Shown: piece by piece, positions 8,170 to 18,196 of the stretch
Position numbering within the stretch: the first letter of the stretch is position 1
Layout of the letters: each line of letters opens with the position of its first letter
Source of the DNA: Kiloniella sp. EL199
Lineage (GTDB): Bacteria > Pseudomonadota > Alphaproteobacteria > Kiloniellales > Kiloniellaceae
Direction: 5' to 3'
Assembly: GCF_900313065.1 (NCBI RefSeq)
Contig: NZ_OMPU01000010.1
Location: 496,001-560,000 of the forward strand
Length of the DNA: 64,000 nucleotides
The notes under the pieces: model-generated
The model's database searches: none
The model's input: the letters and a program-made list of their open reading frames with translations, nothing else
What the model was told of the DNA's origin: nothing
Program-made: the position numbers and the translations under genes

Positions 8170-10221
8170 ATGGCCGATAACACACCCACGCTTTCTCCAA
8201 AGAATATTAGTGCGTTAAAACTTCTTTCAAATCTGAAAATAAACACCAAGCTTTTAAGCAGCTTTGGTGTTGTCATCCTCATATTTTTCTCTGTTATGGG
8301 ATTGGCCTATTGGAACTTCGTGAAAGTTGGTCATGAAGTCGAGGAAATGGAGTTCGCAGCCAAAGAATTGGAATTGGCGACAAATATTGAACTCAAATTC
8401 TTGAAGATGAGCCGGGCGGCGCGCGCCTTTGTTCAAAAAGGTGATGATGCGTCAGAAGCCGCGACACATAAATACGAAAAAGAAACTGCCGAGGCAATTA
8501 AACTCGCCGAAGAAGGCATTCCGATCGAAGAGCATCAAAAGCTGATTTCTGATATCAAGGTGGCGTTTGAATCTTATTCCAAGGATTTCCTGATCGTTGC
8601 GAAGAAAAAGCATGAGTTTTTGACATTGGTTGATGAGGAACTGGAACCTGCTGCTGATCTTATGATCAAGGATCTGGATGGCTTGATTGCTGATGCGCGG
8701 GAAGAAAACAACGCAAAGTTAATGGATCTGGCTTTTGAAGCCCGGGAGCATGCTTTCCTTATTCAGGTTGATACAGGGCGATTGCTGTTCGAAGGCAAGA
8801 AAGAATACGCAAAAAAGGTTTCAGATGAATTTGCGTTATTTGATAAGACTTTGAAGGCGGCAGAACCAGAACTTCATACGGATCACGAGCGCGAGCTTTA
8901 TAAAGAGTTACAGGACCTTAGAGCAAAGTACGAAGAAACGTACGATATTGTTTTGAAAGATCAGATTGAATTGACCGAAATGATGGACGTTGAAATGCCG
9001 AATTTTTCAGCGATCATATTAAATACATCAGAAGAATTGGCCCATGTTGCCGCTGAACATGAGCACGAAATTGCGGTTCAGGCGCAGGGGGAAATTGCCT
9101 TGGCGGAGCTGGAGCTGGTTGTCGTTGGTGCTGTTGGATTGGTTGTCGCAATTGGAATAGCTCTGGCTTTGGGACAGGTTATTGGTGGTCCTGTGAGGGG
9201 CATGACCGTAGCAATGCAGCAACTGGCAGAAGGCGATAAAACAGTTACTATACCTGCACAGGATCGCCGTGATGAAATTGGCGAAATGGCGGTAACTGTA
9301 GAAGTCTTTAAAAACAATATGCTTGAAAGCGAGCGTCTGGCGAAAGAGAAATTGGAAGAGGAAGCTGCCAAGTTACAGCGGGCCGGGGAAGTGGCCGCGG
9401 CAATCAAAGATTTCGAAACTCAGGCCGCAGATTTAATTGCACAGGTCATGGATGTGGCTGAACGTATAGATGGTGCGGCGGCATCATCAGGTACGGAAAC
9501 AACGAAAACAGGTAATCGATCCTTTGAGGTCGCCATGGCTGCGGAACGTACATCATCCAACGTTGATTCGACCGCTGCAGCAGCAGAAGAATTGTCAGCT
9601 TCCATTTCTGAAATATCGCAACAGGTAACCCAGTCTTCTACAATCGCAGAAACAGCGGTTACAGAGGTTGATCAAGCGACGAATATGGTTCGTGGGCTGG
9701 AAAAAGAAAGCCAGAAGGTCGGCGAGGTCTCAGAAATGATTTCTGCGATTGCGGAACAAACCAATCTCTTGGCACTTAACGCAACGATTGAAGCCGCCCG
9801 TGCCGGGGACGCCGGAAAGGGATTTGCTGTTGTCGCATCAGAGGTTAAAAACCTTGCAACCCAGACAGCAAAAGCAACTGAGCAGATTTCTTCAATCATT
9901 AATACAATCCAAAGTTCTACGGGCGAGTCTGTAACGGCGATTGAACGTATTGGCAGTGTTATGGATGAAGTTAATACGGCAACAACAATCATTGCTAGTG
10001 CGATCGAAGAGCAAAATGCCGTTACACAAGAAATTGCACGGACAGCAAGTAGTGTTAGTTCGGACGCAAACATGGTGCTGGATAGTGTGGGTAACTTGAC
10101 AATGTCAGCAGCACGTTCTTCAAGAAAATCTGTTCAAATGTTATGGGAAGCCAAATCTCTTGATGAAACGATGACGACTTTCCGGATAGAAATTCAAAGT
10201 TTCTTAAAGTCTGTTAGCTAA
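8170..10221 (+). CDS. Methyl-accepting chemotaxis protein
   Basis: The 683-residue receptor has TM1 near residues 32-53, a long helical periplasmic sensor (roughly 54-305) of four-helix-bundle type, TM2 near 312-336, a HAMP domain ([18 protein letters not shown] onward) and a cytoplasmic signalling region. The hairpin tip is [21 protein letters not shown] near 526-546. The ligand is not apparent. The STAS and REC-PP2C genes follow on the same strand, suggesting that it feeds a partner-switching output as well as, or instead of, flagellar CheA. No C-terminal CheR-docking pentapeptide is seen. Confidence 0.9.
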   Translation: MADNTPTLSPKNISALKLLSNLKINTKLLSSFGVVILIFFSVMGLAYWNFVKVGHEVEEMEFAAKELELATNIELKFLKMSRAARAFVQKGDDASEAATHKYEKETAEAIKLAEEGIPIEEHQKLISDIKVAFESYSKDFLIVAKKKHEFLTLVDEELEPAADLMIKDLDGLIADAREENNAKLMDLAFEAREHAFLIQVDTGRLLFEGKKEYAKKVSDEFALFDKTLKAAEPELHTDHERELYKELQDLRAKYEETYDIVLKDQIELTEMMDVEMPNFSAIILNTSEELAHVAAEHEHEIAVQAQGEIALAELELVVVGAVGLVVAIGIALALGQVIGGPVRGMTVAMQQLAEGDKTVTIPAQDRRDEIGEMAVTVEVFKNNMLESERLAKEKLEEEAAKLQRAGEVAAAIKDFETQAADLIAQVMDVAERIDGAAASSGTETTKTGNRSFEVAMAAERTSSNVDSTAAAAEELSASISEISQQVTQSSTIAETAVTEVDQATNMVRGLEKESQKVGEVSEMISAIAEQTNLLALNATIEAARAGDAGKGFAVVASEVKNLATQTAKATEQISSIINTIQSSTGESVTAIERIGSVMDEVNTATTIIASAIEEQNAVTQEIARTASSVSSDANMVLDSVGNLTMSAARSSRKSVQMLWEAKSLDETMTTFRIEIQSFLKSVS

Positions 10222-10275
10222 GATTTTAAAAGCTTTACGGTATTACTGATTATTATATTAGAGGATTCTAGGACA

Positions 10276-10578
10276 TTGGATTATTCAACAACACAAAATG
10301 GTAATACGGTCTCCATTTCTTTTCGCGGGGAATTCGGATTTTCTGATAATCCCAAAACACAGCAAATTATCAAAGACGTGAAAGAAAGTAGCTGCTCAGG
10401 CTATTCCATTGATTTGAGCGGGCTGGAATCAATTGATTCTGCAGGTCTTGGTATGCTTTTGCTGATCAATGATGCGGCTGAGGAAGGCGGGAAAAACCTG
10501 GAACTGTGTAGTCCGACAGGACAGGTTCGGAAGATGCTCGAAATTTCCAAGTTTTCAGAAATCATTTCGATCAAGTGA
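10276..10578 (+). CDS. STAS-domain anti-sigma-factor antagonist
   Basis: A 100-residue single STAS domain of the SpoIIAA/RsbV type. The phosphorylatable serine lies in the LESIDSAGLGMLLLIN motif, the standard position for the kinase target. It starts at TTG 10276 and lies 54 bp after the chemoreceptor. In partner switching the dephosphorylated form binds an anti-sigma/kinase protein; the REC-PP2C protein encoded next is the likely phosphatase. No anti-sigma kinase gene is visible in the window. Confidence 0.85.
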   Translation: MDYSTTQNGNTVSISFRGEFGFSDNPKTQQIIKDVKESSCSGYSIDLSGLESIDSAGLGMLLLINDAAEEGGKNLELCSPTGQVRKMLEISKFSEIISIK

Positions 10579-10790
10579 TAAATACGGTGAAGGGATGATC
10601 GTATAAAAAGGTGGGTTTTATATATTTGTTATTAACCGTTTCAGGAAAGATAATCGTACCTGAAAAGTCGTCGCCGAAGGAAAGAAAACAACCTGGCTCT
10701 TGCCTGATAATTAAAGGGTTGTGAATTTAACTGGTTTGACAGAGGAGAATTGAGGGCTGCTTCTGTTTATGTGTGGTATTAGGCTTGTGT

Positions 10791-12020
10791 ATGGAAATCA
10801 TTACTAATGCTGGATCTTCTCATGGTTCAGTCGGCGAAAATCAGGATGACGTATCGGTAAAACTGGTTGATGTAAAAACCTGCCATATCCTGGTCGTTGA
10901 TGATGAGATGCTAATCCGTGAGTTGATCAAGGCTCAATTAAGTTCAGCCGGGTTTGTTTCTATTGATGTTGCCGAAGACGGACTTGCCGGGATTCAGCGG
11001 ATTAAGGACACCAGGCCCGATCTTGTTATTCTTGATATTCAGATGCCGGGTATGACCGGTATAGAGGTTCTGAAACAAATAAGAGCAGACCCCGTTTTTG
11101 ATGACATGCCGATCATCGTGGAAACAGGGCACGACGATAAAGCGTTCCGAAATGAAGTTTTGCATGCCGGGGCCACGGATATTATTTCAAAGCCAATTGA
11201 TTTTAAACTTCTGCGGTTGCGTGTTCGGACCCATTTGGAACACCGCCTTCTCTTCACAAACCTGAAGTCCTATCAGCAAAGAGTTGAGCATGAATTAGAA
11301 GCAGCCCGGTCCATGCAGCTACAGCTGCTGCCCCGCGAACATGATATTCTGGCCGTTGAGGAAAAATATGGAATCAAGCTCGACTGGCATTATAAACCGT
11401 CATCTGAGCTCAGTGGCGATTGTTGGGGCGTACATCCAATCAGTGATACAAGCTTCGGAATTTTTATCGTCGATTTCACCGGACATGGCGTTGGTGCTGC
11501 GGTAAATACATTTCGTTTTCACACCGTCGTAAAAGATCTGGAACCAGATGCCGAGAATCCGGCACGGTATCTGGAAAAGTTGAATGATCAGTTGATCGAT
11601 CTCATACCACGTGGTCAGTTCGCGACAGTGAATTATTCAATAATCAATGTTGAAAAAAATACACTAACCTATGCTTCGGCCGGACATACAGCGCCTGTTA
11701 TGGGGGCTGCTTCAATAAATGAAGTCTTCCTAGGCATCCCGGATGGATTGCCAATTGGTATCAAGAAGTCAATTGAATTCCAGGATCACGAGATTGCTCT
11801 GAACCCCGACGGATTTTTGCTTTTGTACTCGGATGCTCTGATTGAAACGCCAGATGATAACGCCACGCCACTAGAGGATGATGGACTTGTGAAACTGGTA
11901 CATAAAACTCTATCCCAATCAAGCGAGAAAAGACCACTGGAAGACCTGTTAAACAGTTTTTATGCACGTTCTGAAATCCCCCCAAATGATGATGTAACTG
12001 CTATCTGGATTCAGCGTTAA
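10791..12020 (+). CDS. Response regulator with PP2C/SpoIIE phosphatase output (RsbU-like)
   Basis: The N-terminal receiver (about residues 25-145) has the acidic pocket in VVDDEML, the phospho-acceptor Asp in VILDIQMPG near residue 82 and the Lys in SKPID. After a short linker comes a SpoIIE-type PP2C domain with SSELSGDCWG, DFTGHGVGAA, SAGHTAP, GLPIGI, LYSDALIE and PPNDDVTAIW, that is, the metal-binding aspartates are present. It should dephosphorylate the STAS protein encoded 212 bp upstream when the receiver is phosphorylated. The ATG at 10791 is preferred to the GTG at 10773. Confidence 0.88.
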   Translation: MEIITNAGSSHGSVGENQDDVSVKLVDVKTCHILVVDDEMLIRELIKAQLSSAGFVSIDVAEDGLAGIQRIKDTRPDLVILDIQMPGMTGIEVLKQIRADPVFDDMPIIVETGHDDKAFRNEVLHAGATDIISKPIDFKLLRLRVRTHLEHRLLFTNLKSYQQRVEHELEAARSMQLQLLPREHDILAVEEKYGIKLDWHYKPSSELSGDCWGVHPISDTSFGIFIVDFTGHGVGAAVNTFRFHTVVKDLEPDAENPARYLEKLNDQLIDLIPRGQFATVNYSIINVEKNTLTYASAGHTAPVMGAASINEVFLGIPDGLPIGIKKSIEFQDHEIALNPDGFLLLYSDALIETPDDNATPLEDDGLVKLVHKTLSQSSEKRPLEDLLNSFYARSEIPPNDDVTAIWIQR

Positions 12021-12225
12021 ACGGTTTTACAGGTTTTGATCATCGATTTGGCGCTTGAAACATCCTTCCTGAGAAGTTATTTTTACGGGGTATGAATTTG
12101 GGCGCTGAGCGCGGCAGGCTGATGAGCAGCAGGCAACCGCGGCGCTTTGCCCCGATTGGAATACGGTCTTTATCTTCTTTGCGGAGTGAAGCATCTAAAA
12201 GGGGCGAAAGCGGAGAACCCTTTTG

Positions 12226-13593
12226 ATGAAGACCATAATTGAACCCTTTCGTATAAAATCTGTAGAACCTATTCGCATGACAACGCTGCAAGAGCGTCGT
12301 GATTTGTTGAAGAAGGCCGAATATAACCTTTTTAAACTGCATTCTGATGATGTGTTGATTGACCTGTTAACCGACAGTGGAACATCGGCCATGTCATCGC
12401 GGCAATGGTCTGCGCTGATGGCGGGGGATGAATGCTATGCAGGATCGCCGTCATTCTATCGTTTTGAAGCTGCTGTGCGGGATTTGATGGATTTCAAGCA
12501 TATTATCCCGACGCATCAAGGACGCGCGGCTGAGGCAATCCTTTTCTCTATTCTGGGGGGCGAGGGGAAGCACATTCCATCCAACACACACTTTGATACC
12601 ACACGGGGGAATATTGAAAATAGCGGGGCGGAAGCCACGGACCTCGTAATCGAAGAAGGCAAAGACCCGGCAGTGATCCATCCCTTTAAGGGCAATATGG
12701 ATTTGGGCAAGTTGGAAAGCTATCTGGGGGAGTATGGTGATAAAGTGCCCTGTGTCATGCTGACCATCACCAATAATGCCGGGGGAGGGCAACCTGTGTC
12801 ATTGGAAAATATCCGTGGCACAGCGGCACTGGCGAAACGTTTTGGGAAACCCTTTATCATTGATGGCTGTCGCTTTGCGGAAAATGCATGGTTTATTCAA
12901 CAGCGCGAAGCCGGGCAGGGTGACCGGACAATCAAGGAAATCGTGCGTGATTGTTTTTCCCTTGCAGATGGCATGACGATGTCGGCGAAAAAGGACGCCT
13001 TTGCCAACATTGGTGGCTGGCTTGCGCTCAATGATGATGAGTTGGCAGAAAATTGTCGTGCACGTCTGATCATGACAGAGGGTTTTCCCACCTATGGCGG
13101 TCTTGCTGGACGGGATCTGGACGCGATCGCACAGGGATTGACAGAGATTGTTGACGAGAACTATTTGCGGTATCGCATTCGCACCAACGAATATATTGGT
13201 GAACGGCTGGATGCATTGGGCGTGCCTGTGGTCAAACCTGCGGGGGGACATGCGGTCTTTATCGATTCCCGGAGCTGGTTGTCACATATCGCACCGTTGC
13301 AATACCCTGGACAGGCGGTTGCCTGTGCACTTTACGAACTCGGTGGTATCAGGGGGTGCGAAATTGGCACGGTTATGTTTGGACGTGCCCCAGACGGATC
13401 TGAAAAGCCTGCGGCTATGGATCTGGTACGTTTGGCCATCCCACGCCGGGTTTATACGCAATCCCATGCAGACTATATGGTTGAGGTCTTTGAAGAGCTT
13501 TCTGCCATAAAAGATACCTTGCCGGGATATCGTATTACCGAAGAACCCAAAATGCTGCGCCACTTCACGGCAAGTTTTGAGCCTCTTCTTTGA
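12226..13593 (+). CDS. tnaA: Tryptophanase / tyrosine phenol-lyase family PLP enzyme, tryptophanase-like
   Basis: The 455-residue protein aligns along its full length with TnaA/TPL: EPFRIKSVEP at the start, the PTHQGR motif, NAGGGQPVS, the PLP lysine in MSAKKDAF and LRHFTA at the end. Where tyrosine phenol-lyase has the substrate-reading Arg (SMERG), this protein has CEIGT, as in tryptophanase (VEIGS), so L-tryptophan to indole, pyruvate and ammonia is favoured. CGGAGAA lies before the ATG at 12226. It is monocistronic; no tryptophan permease gene is adjacent and no tnaC-like leader peptide was seen. The exact substrate is not proven. Confidence 0.8.
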   Translation: MKTIIEPFRIKSVEPIRMTTLQERRDLLKKAEYNLFKLHSDDVLIDLLTDSGTSAMSSRQWSALMAGDECYAGSPSFYRFEAAVRDLMDFKHIIPTHQGRAAEAILFSILGGEGKHIPSNTHFDTTRGNIENSGAEATDLVIEEGKDPAVIHPFKGNMDLGKLESYLGEYGDKVPCVMLTITNNAGGGQPVSLENIRGTAALAKRFGKPFIIDGCRFAENAWFIQQREAGQGDRTIKEIVRDCFSLADGMTMSAKKDAFANIGGWLALNDDELAENCRARLIMTEGFPTYGGLAGRDLDAIAQGLTEIVDENYLRYRIRTNEYIGERLDALGVPVVKPAGGHAVFIDSRSWLSHIAPLQYPGQAVACALYELGGIRGCEIGTVMFGRAPDGSEKPAAMDLVRLAIPRRVYTQSHADYMVEVFEELSAIKDTLPGYRITEEPKMLRHFTASFEPLL

Positions 13594-13638
13594 TGCGGTG
13601 ATAAGAGATTAAAAGATAGTCTTTATCGAAGAAACTCA

Positions 13639-13676
13639 AGCTCGAGAGAGGGAAGGTTTATGACCTCTTTCGAGCT
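13639..13676. terminator. Stem-loop between convergent genes
   Basis: AGCTCGAGAGAGG pairs with CCTCTTTCGAGCT with one mismatch around a 12-base loop. It follows the tryptophanase gene and faces the end of the nor-linked unknown gene. There is no clean T-run on either side, so termination is likely but not certain. Confidence 0.5.
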
Positions 13677-13740
13677 GTGAGAGAGTGATTCTATTCAAGA
13701 GAAGAAAGGTTTTTTAGCGAACGATATAGTGGCGTGATCG

Positions 13741-15126
13741 TTAGACGATATTCCATTTTTTCTTGAGGGCAATCTGGACCTGTTGCATACGCAGGAAGAA
13801 AGTGCCTTCTTCTGCGCCTTCATTTTCCAGCCATTTGACCAAGGGGTGCAGACTTTTAGAGGCAAGCATCATACTGGCACAGGTTTTGATTTCTGGCTCA
13901 AATCTTTTCTGATTCAGACGGCTGATCATTTCACGGAAATTTTCGAACATTTCTTCGATTTTCTGGATGTTACCGATTTTTTTCTGCGCTTCAAAGATAA
14001 TCTGTTTTGCCATGTGAATAGGCTGACGGCCCAGTTCTGCGGCAATCAACGGGCGTGCTTCGAGCATTGCATCGCGGGTTCGGCCTGATCCAATACAGAT
14101 GTCCTGTAATGCTTTATAAGTTAACAGACTGCGTTCCTCACCAACGGCATGGGCGGAAAGGGCAATGATGTCAAACTCCAGCTCTTCGGTTTCATTGACG
14201 ATCTGATCGATTTGCAAGACAATCTGGCTATGATCATTGCCGTATTTGGTCGCGTTCTGAATTTCCTTGATGGAATGAAGAAAGCGCCCTTTGTTGAGGG
14301 TGTAAAAATGCTTGATCAGTACAAAGCCGGCTGTTTGCGGCAGGAAGTATTCATTAATTTCGGAATGAAGTTTTAGCTTGTCGCGCAATTCCTGGACAAG
14401 AAGTTCTTCAGCGGTAAATTCTTCTGAAATTTCAGATTGATCGGAAGATTTTTTTGCGGTGATACTATGTTCTATGGATATGGCCCAATCCAGGAGTTTT
14501 GTGACTTGTTCGTCAATATGGATCACATTATCTTCGAAGAAAGAGGCATGATTTTTTCCAACCCCGATGACATCACGGGTCAGAGGTTCATAAATTGTGG
14601 TCTGGATCTTTTTATTGCGAAAGCGTTGGGTAATAAGCTTGGTTATAAGATCCCGAATGCCAGACGCGTAGAGCGTGGCATAGATACACAGGGGATGAAC
14701 AGCAAATTCGCGGCGACCTTTTCTAAAGCCGGGATGGGCGGAAACTTCCCCCCTCATCAATGATAGATTGTTGGCAATTTTGCTGCAGATGTGATTGACC
14801 AGTAAATATTCCGCACGCAGATATTGATAGTCGTCATATTCGCTTGGTTCATCCTTTTGATAAAGCTCTGGAATAATCTTTTGCGATATGGATTGTGCCA
14901 GTTCCACGCGACCTGGATGAACGGTAGATTTCAGGCTGTTCAAAAAATCCAAGAGGTCAGCAATAGATCGCCGGGCTGTTGCTGGATCTATGGTATTCTT
15001 AACCGTTATGCGCAGGTCTTCGATGACCGCGGCGACAACTTCGCTGACTTCGGTTTTATCAGAATTACTATTAAGCCGTGCAAAGCGTTGTAAGGATGGC
15101 AATGAGGCAGCCATGAGATCTTCCAT
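13741..15126 (-). CDS. Unknown 461-residue protein downstream of norD
   Basis: A soluble, largely helical protein with no signal peptide and no motif I recognise. It is rich in acidic and hydrophobic residues; a central segment DVIGVGKNHASFFEDNVIH and an SAHAVGEERSLLTYKAL segment are the most distinctive. It is the last gene on the same strand as norCBQD, 115 bp beyond norD, so it may be co-transcribed and could have an accessory role in NO reductase biogenesis, but nothing in its sequence shows this. The start is uncertain: TTG 15132, ATG 15126 and ATG 15114 are all possible, the last with GGAAGA just ahead. Confidence 0.7.
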   Translation of the reverse strand: MEDLMAASLPSLQRFARLNSNSDKTEVSEVVAAVIEDLRITVKNTIDPATARRSIADLLDFLNSLKSTVHPGRVELAQSISQKIIPELYQKDEPSEYDDYQYLRAEYLLVNHICSKIANNLSLMRGEVSAHPGFRKGRREFAVHPLCIYATLYASGIRDLITKLITQRFRNKKIQTTIYEPLTRDVIGVGKNHASFFEDNVIHIDEQVTKLLDWAISIEHSITAKKSSDQSEISEEFTAEELLVQELRDKLKLHSEINEYFLPQTAGFVLIKHFYTLNKGRFLHSIKEIQNATKYGNDHSQIVLQIDQIVNETEELEFDIIALSAHAVGEERSLLTYKALQDICIGSGRTRDAMLEARPLIAAELGRQPIHMAKQIIFEAQKKIGNIQKIEEMFENFREMISRLNQKRFEPEIKTCASMMLASKSLHPLVKWLENEGAEEGTFFLRMQQVQIALKKKWNIV

Positions 15127-15247
15127 ATCCAAGAAACCGTCGTAAATGTAGCACCTGAATGATGAAATAAAGTTAACAAGCTGTCTTTTCTAGCTTTTTT
15201 TTAATTTTTTGTTTCGAATTTACCAGAAATTCTCGGAATATTTGATG

Positions 15248-17236
15248 TTAATTTGTCGCGTTAACCAATTGCCTGTAAATTTTTGGCAGGGCCTGAGAGA
15301 GGCGGGCAGCATTCCCAACGATGTGATAGGCTCCACGTCCAAAGATTGTAGGGAAATAGTCTTTTGCCTCCTGATCTATGGTGACACCAAAGACTGTTAT
15401 GCCTTTGCGACGACATTCCTGTACTGCCTTTCTGGCGTCTTCAATACCGTAACGGCCTTCGTAATGATCCACGTCATTGGGTTTGCCGTCTGTCAGGATC
15501 AATAAGAGTTTCTGCTTGTTGGGTCTGATATCCAGTTCCTCGGCCATGACCCTGATCGCGGCACCGATACGGGTGTAATATCCGGGCTTTAGCGCGCCAA
15601 CGCGTTGCATAACCTTATCATTTAATGGTTCTTCAAAACCCTTTACCCGATCCAGACGGATATAATGACGCTTGCGGGATGTGAAGGTATGTATGGACAG
15701 ATCGTCACCTGCGGCATCCAGACCATTGGCCAGAATAGCAAGAGACTCTTTTTCCACATCGATCACCCGACGATCATCCAGCCAACTATCTGTTGAGAGG
15801 GAAACATCCATCAGGATAGAGACAGCAATGTCACGATCAATCTTGCGGGTATTGACATATATGCGGTCTGAACAAATCCCGCTTGCCTTTAAATCGCCCT
15901 GTGCCCGAACCAGTGCTTCGATATCAAGGTCATTGCCTTCGGGCTGTGCGCGTAAAAGCTTGCGATCATTTTTGAAGGCCTCAAACTGTCGACGGACCAG
16001 ACGAATACGTTTGCCAGCTTCCTGACCTAATTCCCATCCCGTATCTTCGTCAGATGCTTCCCGCATGGTGATTGCGCAGTAGTTGGGCAAAAAAGCATTT
16101 TTGCGATAGTGCCATTCATGGACAGTTCGTTTTGCTTCTATTCGACTTTCATCCAGCTCATTTGCCGGTAGGTCCAAATCCATCTTGATTTGGGTAGCAA
16201 CCTTTTCTTTGTGATTGCTTAGGGTGATGCGGTCAATATCATCGGCTGTTTCCAGGGCGTCCTCTTCTTCGTCTTCTTTGATGTTTCTGTCCAGATTGAT
16301 TACATCAGATACGGCCATGAGTTTGTCGTAAACGCTGACGAAAAACCCATCCCCCTTTTGTGTCTGATCCAGTTCCTGCCGTTCTGCCCGGCGTTTTTTT
16401 TTATCCCGAGAATGCTTGTTGGTACCGCTGCCGCTCTCTGTCTCGGAAGAGCTATTGGTAGAGGCAGTCGGGATGACCTCACCCCACAAAGGAACAGGCA
16501 AGAAAGGACGATAGCTCTGTTTGGCTTGCTCAAATCCACTGAGATCTAGATTTGTTGATGCCAGATCGGCCAAGGAGGGGCATTGAATGATCGCGAGGTA
16601 CAGCTTGGCGCGATCAGAAAAAGCTGAGGACTGTTTTTTTGTATTGTGATCAAGCAAATAAAGGATGGCATCTTCAAGAGCTTTTTCCTGATCGGGCAAG
16701 TAGTCCCGTTTGGGGCGTAATTCCAGCAAGTTCTGGCAAAGCGATCTATAAACTTTCCGAAGGCCGGGGAGTTCATCCAAAATGAATAGAGAGACCTGAT
16801 ATGCCTGACGAATGAAAAGGATATCGGCTAACAAAGGATTACTTATATCAATAGGTTTTTCGTTTTGATGTTGAGAAAAGAAAGCTGCAAGCCAGAGATA
16901 GAGATCTCGATTGAGGGATCTTTGTGGAAAGAGAGCAATTTGATCGGGCAGCATCATGGTACGACCGTCAAGGGTCGGGCGAGAGAGCTTTTCGATGTCG
17001 ATGCCCAGCTTTTGGCGAAAGGAAAGGCGGTGATTGGACTTTTCACTGCCACTGGCGGCAATCTCAACGGCGTTTTCCCCACCCAAAGCTCGAAAGAATA
17101 CGCTGAGCAAAACCTTAACGTCATCCAGTACCACAGCCTGATCAGCAAAAGCAGGATAGCTTTCTGCATTGGCAATAAGTTTGTGCCATTGTCGGCCCAC
17201 AAACTCTTCTACCTCTATCAGTTCCATTATACCCAT
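15248..17236 (-). CDS. norD: NorD, VWA-domain activator of nitric oxide reductase
   Basis: The 662-residue protein ends with a von Willebrand A domain whose MIDAS motif DVSLSTDSW and later ILTDGKPND are intact. The long N-terminal half and the charged middle (KHSRDKKKRRAERQ) fit NorD. NorD works with the AAA+ protein NorQ to insert or activate the non-haem iron of NorB. It lies 71 bp downstream of norQ on the same strand. The ATG at 17236 with AAGAAAG ahead is chosen; ATG 17227 is possible. Confidence 0.92.
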   Translation of the reverse strand: MGIMELIEVEEFVGRQWHKLIANAESYPAFADQAVVLDDVKVLLSVFFRALGGENAVEIAASGSEKSNHRLSFRQKLGIDIEKLSRPTLDGRTMMLPDQIALFPQRSLNRDLYLWLAAFFSQHQNEKPIDISNPLLADILFIRQAYQVSLFILDELPGLRKVYRSLCQNLLELRPKRDYLPDQEKALEDAILYLLDHNTKKQSSAFSDRAKLYLAIIQCPSLADLASTNLDLSGFEQAKQSYRPFLPVPLWGEVIPTASTNSSSETESGSGTNKHSRDKKKRRAERQELDQTQKGDGFFVSVYDKLMAVSDVINLDRNIKEDEEEDALETADDIDRITLSNHKEKVATQIKMDLDLPANELDESRIEAKRTVHEWHYRKNAFLPNYCAITMREASDEDTGWELGQEAGKRIRLVRRQFEAFKNDRKLLRAQPEGNDLDIEALVRAQGDLKASGICSDRIYVNTRKIDRDIAVSILMDVSLSTDSWLDDRRVIDVEKESLAILANGLDAAGDDLSIHTFTSRKRHYIRLDRVKGFEEPLNDKVMQRVGALKPGYYTRIGAAIRVMAEELDIRPNKQKLLLILTDGKPNDVDHYEGRYGIEDARKAVQECRRKGITVFGVTIDQEAKDYFPTIFGRGAYHIVGNAARLSQALPKIYRQLVNATN

Positions 17237-17307
17237 GACGCGACTTTCTTCTTTTATTTTTAACTTTAGCTTAGTGTTTGAGATGGAGTTCTGGGATGAA
17301 AATGGGT

Positions 17308-18090
17308 TTATCCGAAGCTGACCCGAACCACTTCTTCCAGTCCCTGTTTCACATCATACTCATCGGTCAAAGGTTCGATCATGGCGTGACGAATGGCTTC
17401 GTCATACCCTAGTCCCGCCTGAATAAGTGTTGCGCAATAGACCAGAAGGCGGGTCGAAACACCTTCTTCCAGATCATGCCCTTTCATGTCCCTTAGCTTG
17501 CGGGCCAGTCTGACAAGACCCATTGTGCGATCCTGATCCAGGCCACTTTCCGTTGAAACAATGCGTGTTTCGGTCTGGGCATCGGGAAAGTCAAATTCGG
17601 CGGCGATAAAGCGTTGCCTTGTGCTGGGCTTGAGGCTTTTCATCATGTTCTGGTAACCGGGGTTATAGGAAACAACCAACATGAAATCATCTGGTGCTTC
17701 CAGCAATTCGCCCGTACGCTCCAGCGGCAGTAGCCGTCGATCATCAGTTAAGGGGTGAAGGACAACAGCAACATCCTTGCGTGCTTCGACAACTTCATCA
17801 AGATAACAGATCCCGCCTTCCCGGACGGCTTTGGTCAAGGGACCATCCGTCCAGACTGTATCTCCGCCTTTGAGAAGATAACGCCCCGTCAAGTCAGAGG
17901 CTGAAAGATCGTCATGACAGGAAACGGTGTGAAGGGGAACGCCGATCTGGTGCGCCATATGACTGACAAAACGTGTTTTCCCGCATCCTGTTGGTCCTTT
18001 TAGCAACAGGGGAAGTTTGTTTTTGAATGCCTGTTCGAAAAGGAGGCACTCGTTTGCTGTTGGTTCGTAATAAGGTTGTGGCTGTGCCAT
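17308..18090 (-). CDS. norQ: NorQ, MoxR-class AAA+ ATPase (CbbQ/NirQ/NorQ family)
   Basis: The 260-residue protein has Walker A GPTGCGKTRF near residue 35, Walker B ICYLDEVVEA and sensor-1 VVSYNPGYQN, followed by the family's C-terminal helical domain. With NorD it forms an ATP-dependent chaperone for NorCB. The ATG at 18090 follows CAGGTG; the in-frame start 9 bp upstream looks weaker. It sits 106 bp after norB, and the order norC-norB-norQ-norD is the classical one. Confidence 0.93.
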   Translation of the reverse strand: MAQPQPYYEPTANECLLFEQAFKNKLPLLLKGPTGCGKTRFVSHMAHQIGVPLHTVSCHDDLSASDLTGRYLLKGGDTVWTDGPLTKAVREGGICYLDEVVEARKDVAVVLHPLTDDRRLLPLERTGELLEAPDDFMLVVSYNPGYQNMMKSLKPSTRQRFIAAEFDFPDAQTETRIVSTESGLDQDRTMGLVRLARKLRDMKGHDLEEGVSTRLLVYCATLIQAGLGYDEAIRHAMIEPLTDEYDVKQGLEEVVRVSFG

Positions 18091-18196
18091 AACAAACACC
18101 TGTTTTAATAAATGAAATGACGAATAAATTTTCTAGTTTAAAAGTGGGCTGATTGGGGTTTGAAACGCCAAACCCCAATCGCCATAACAACAGCCT

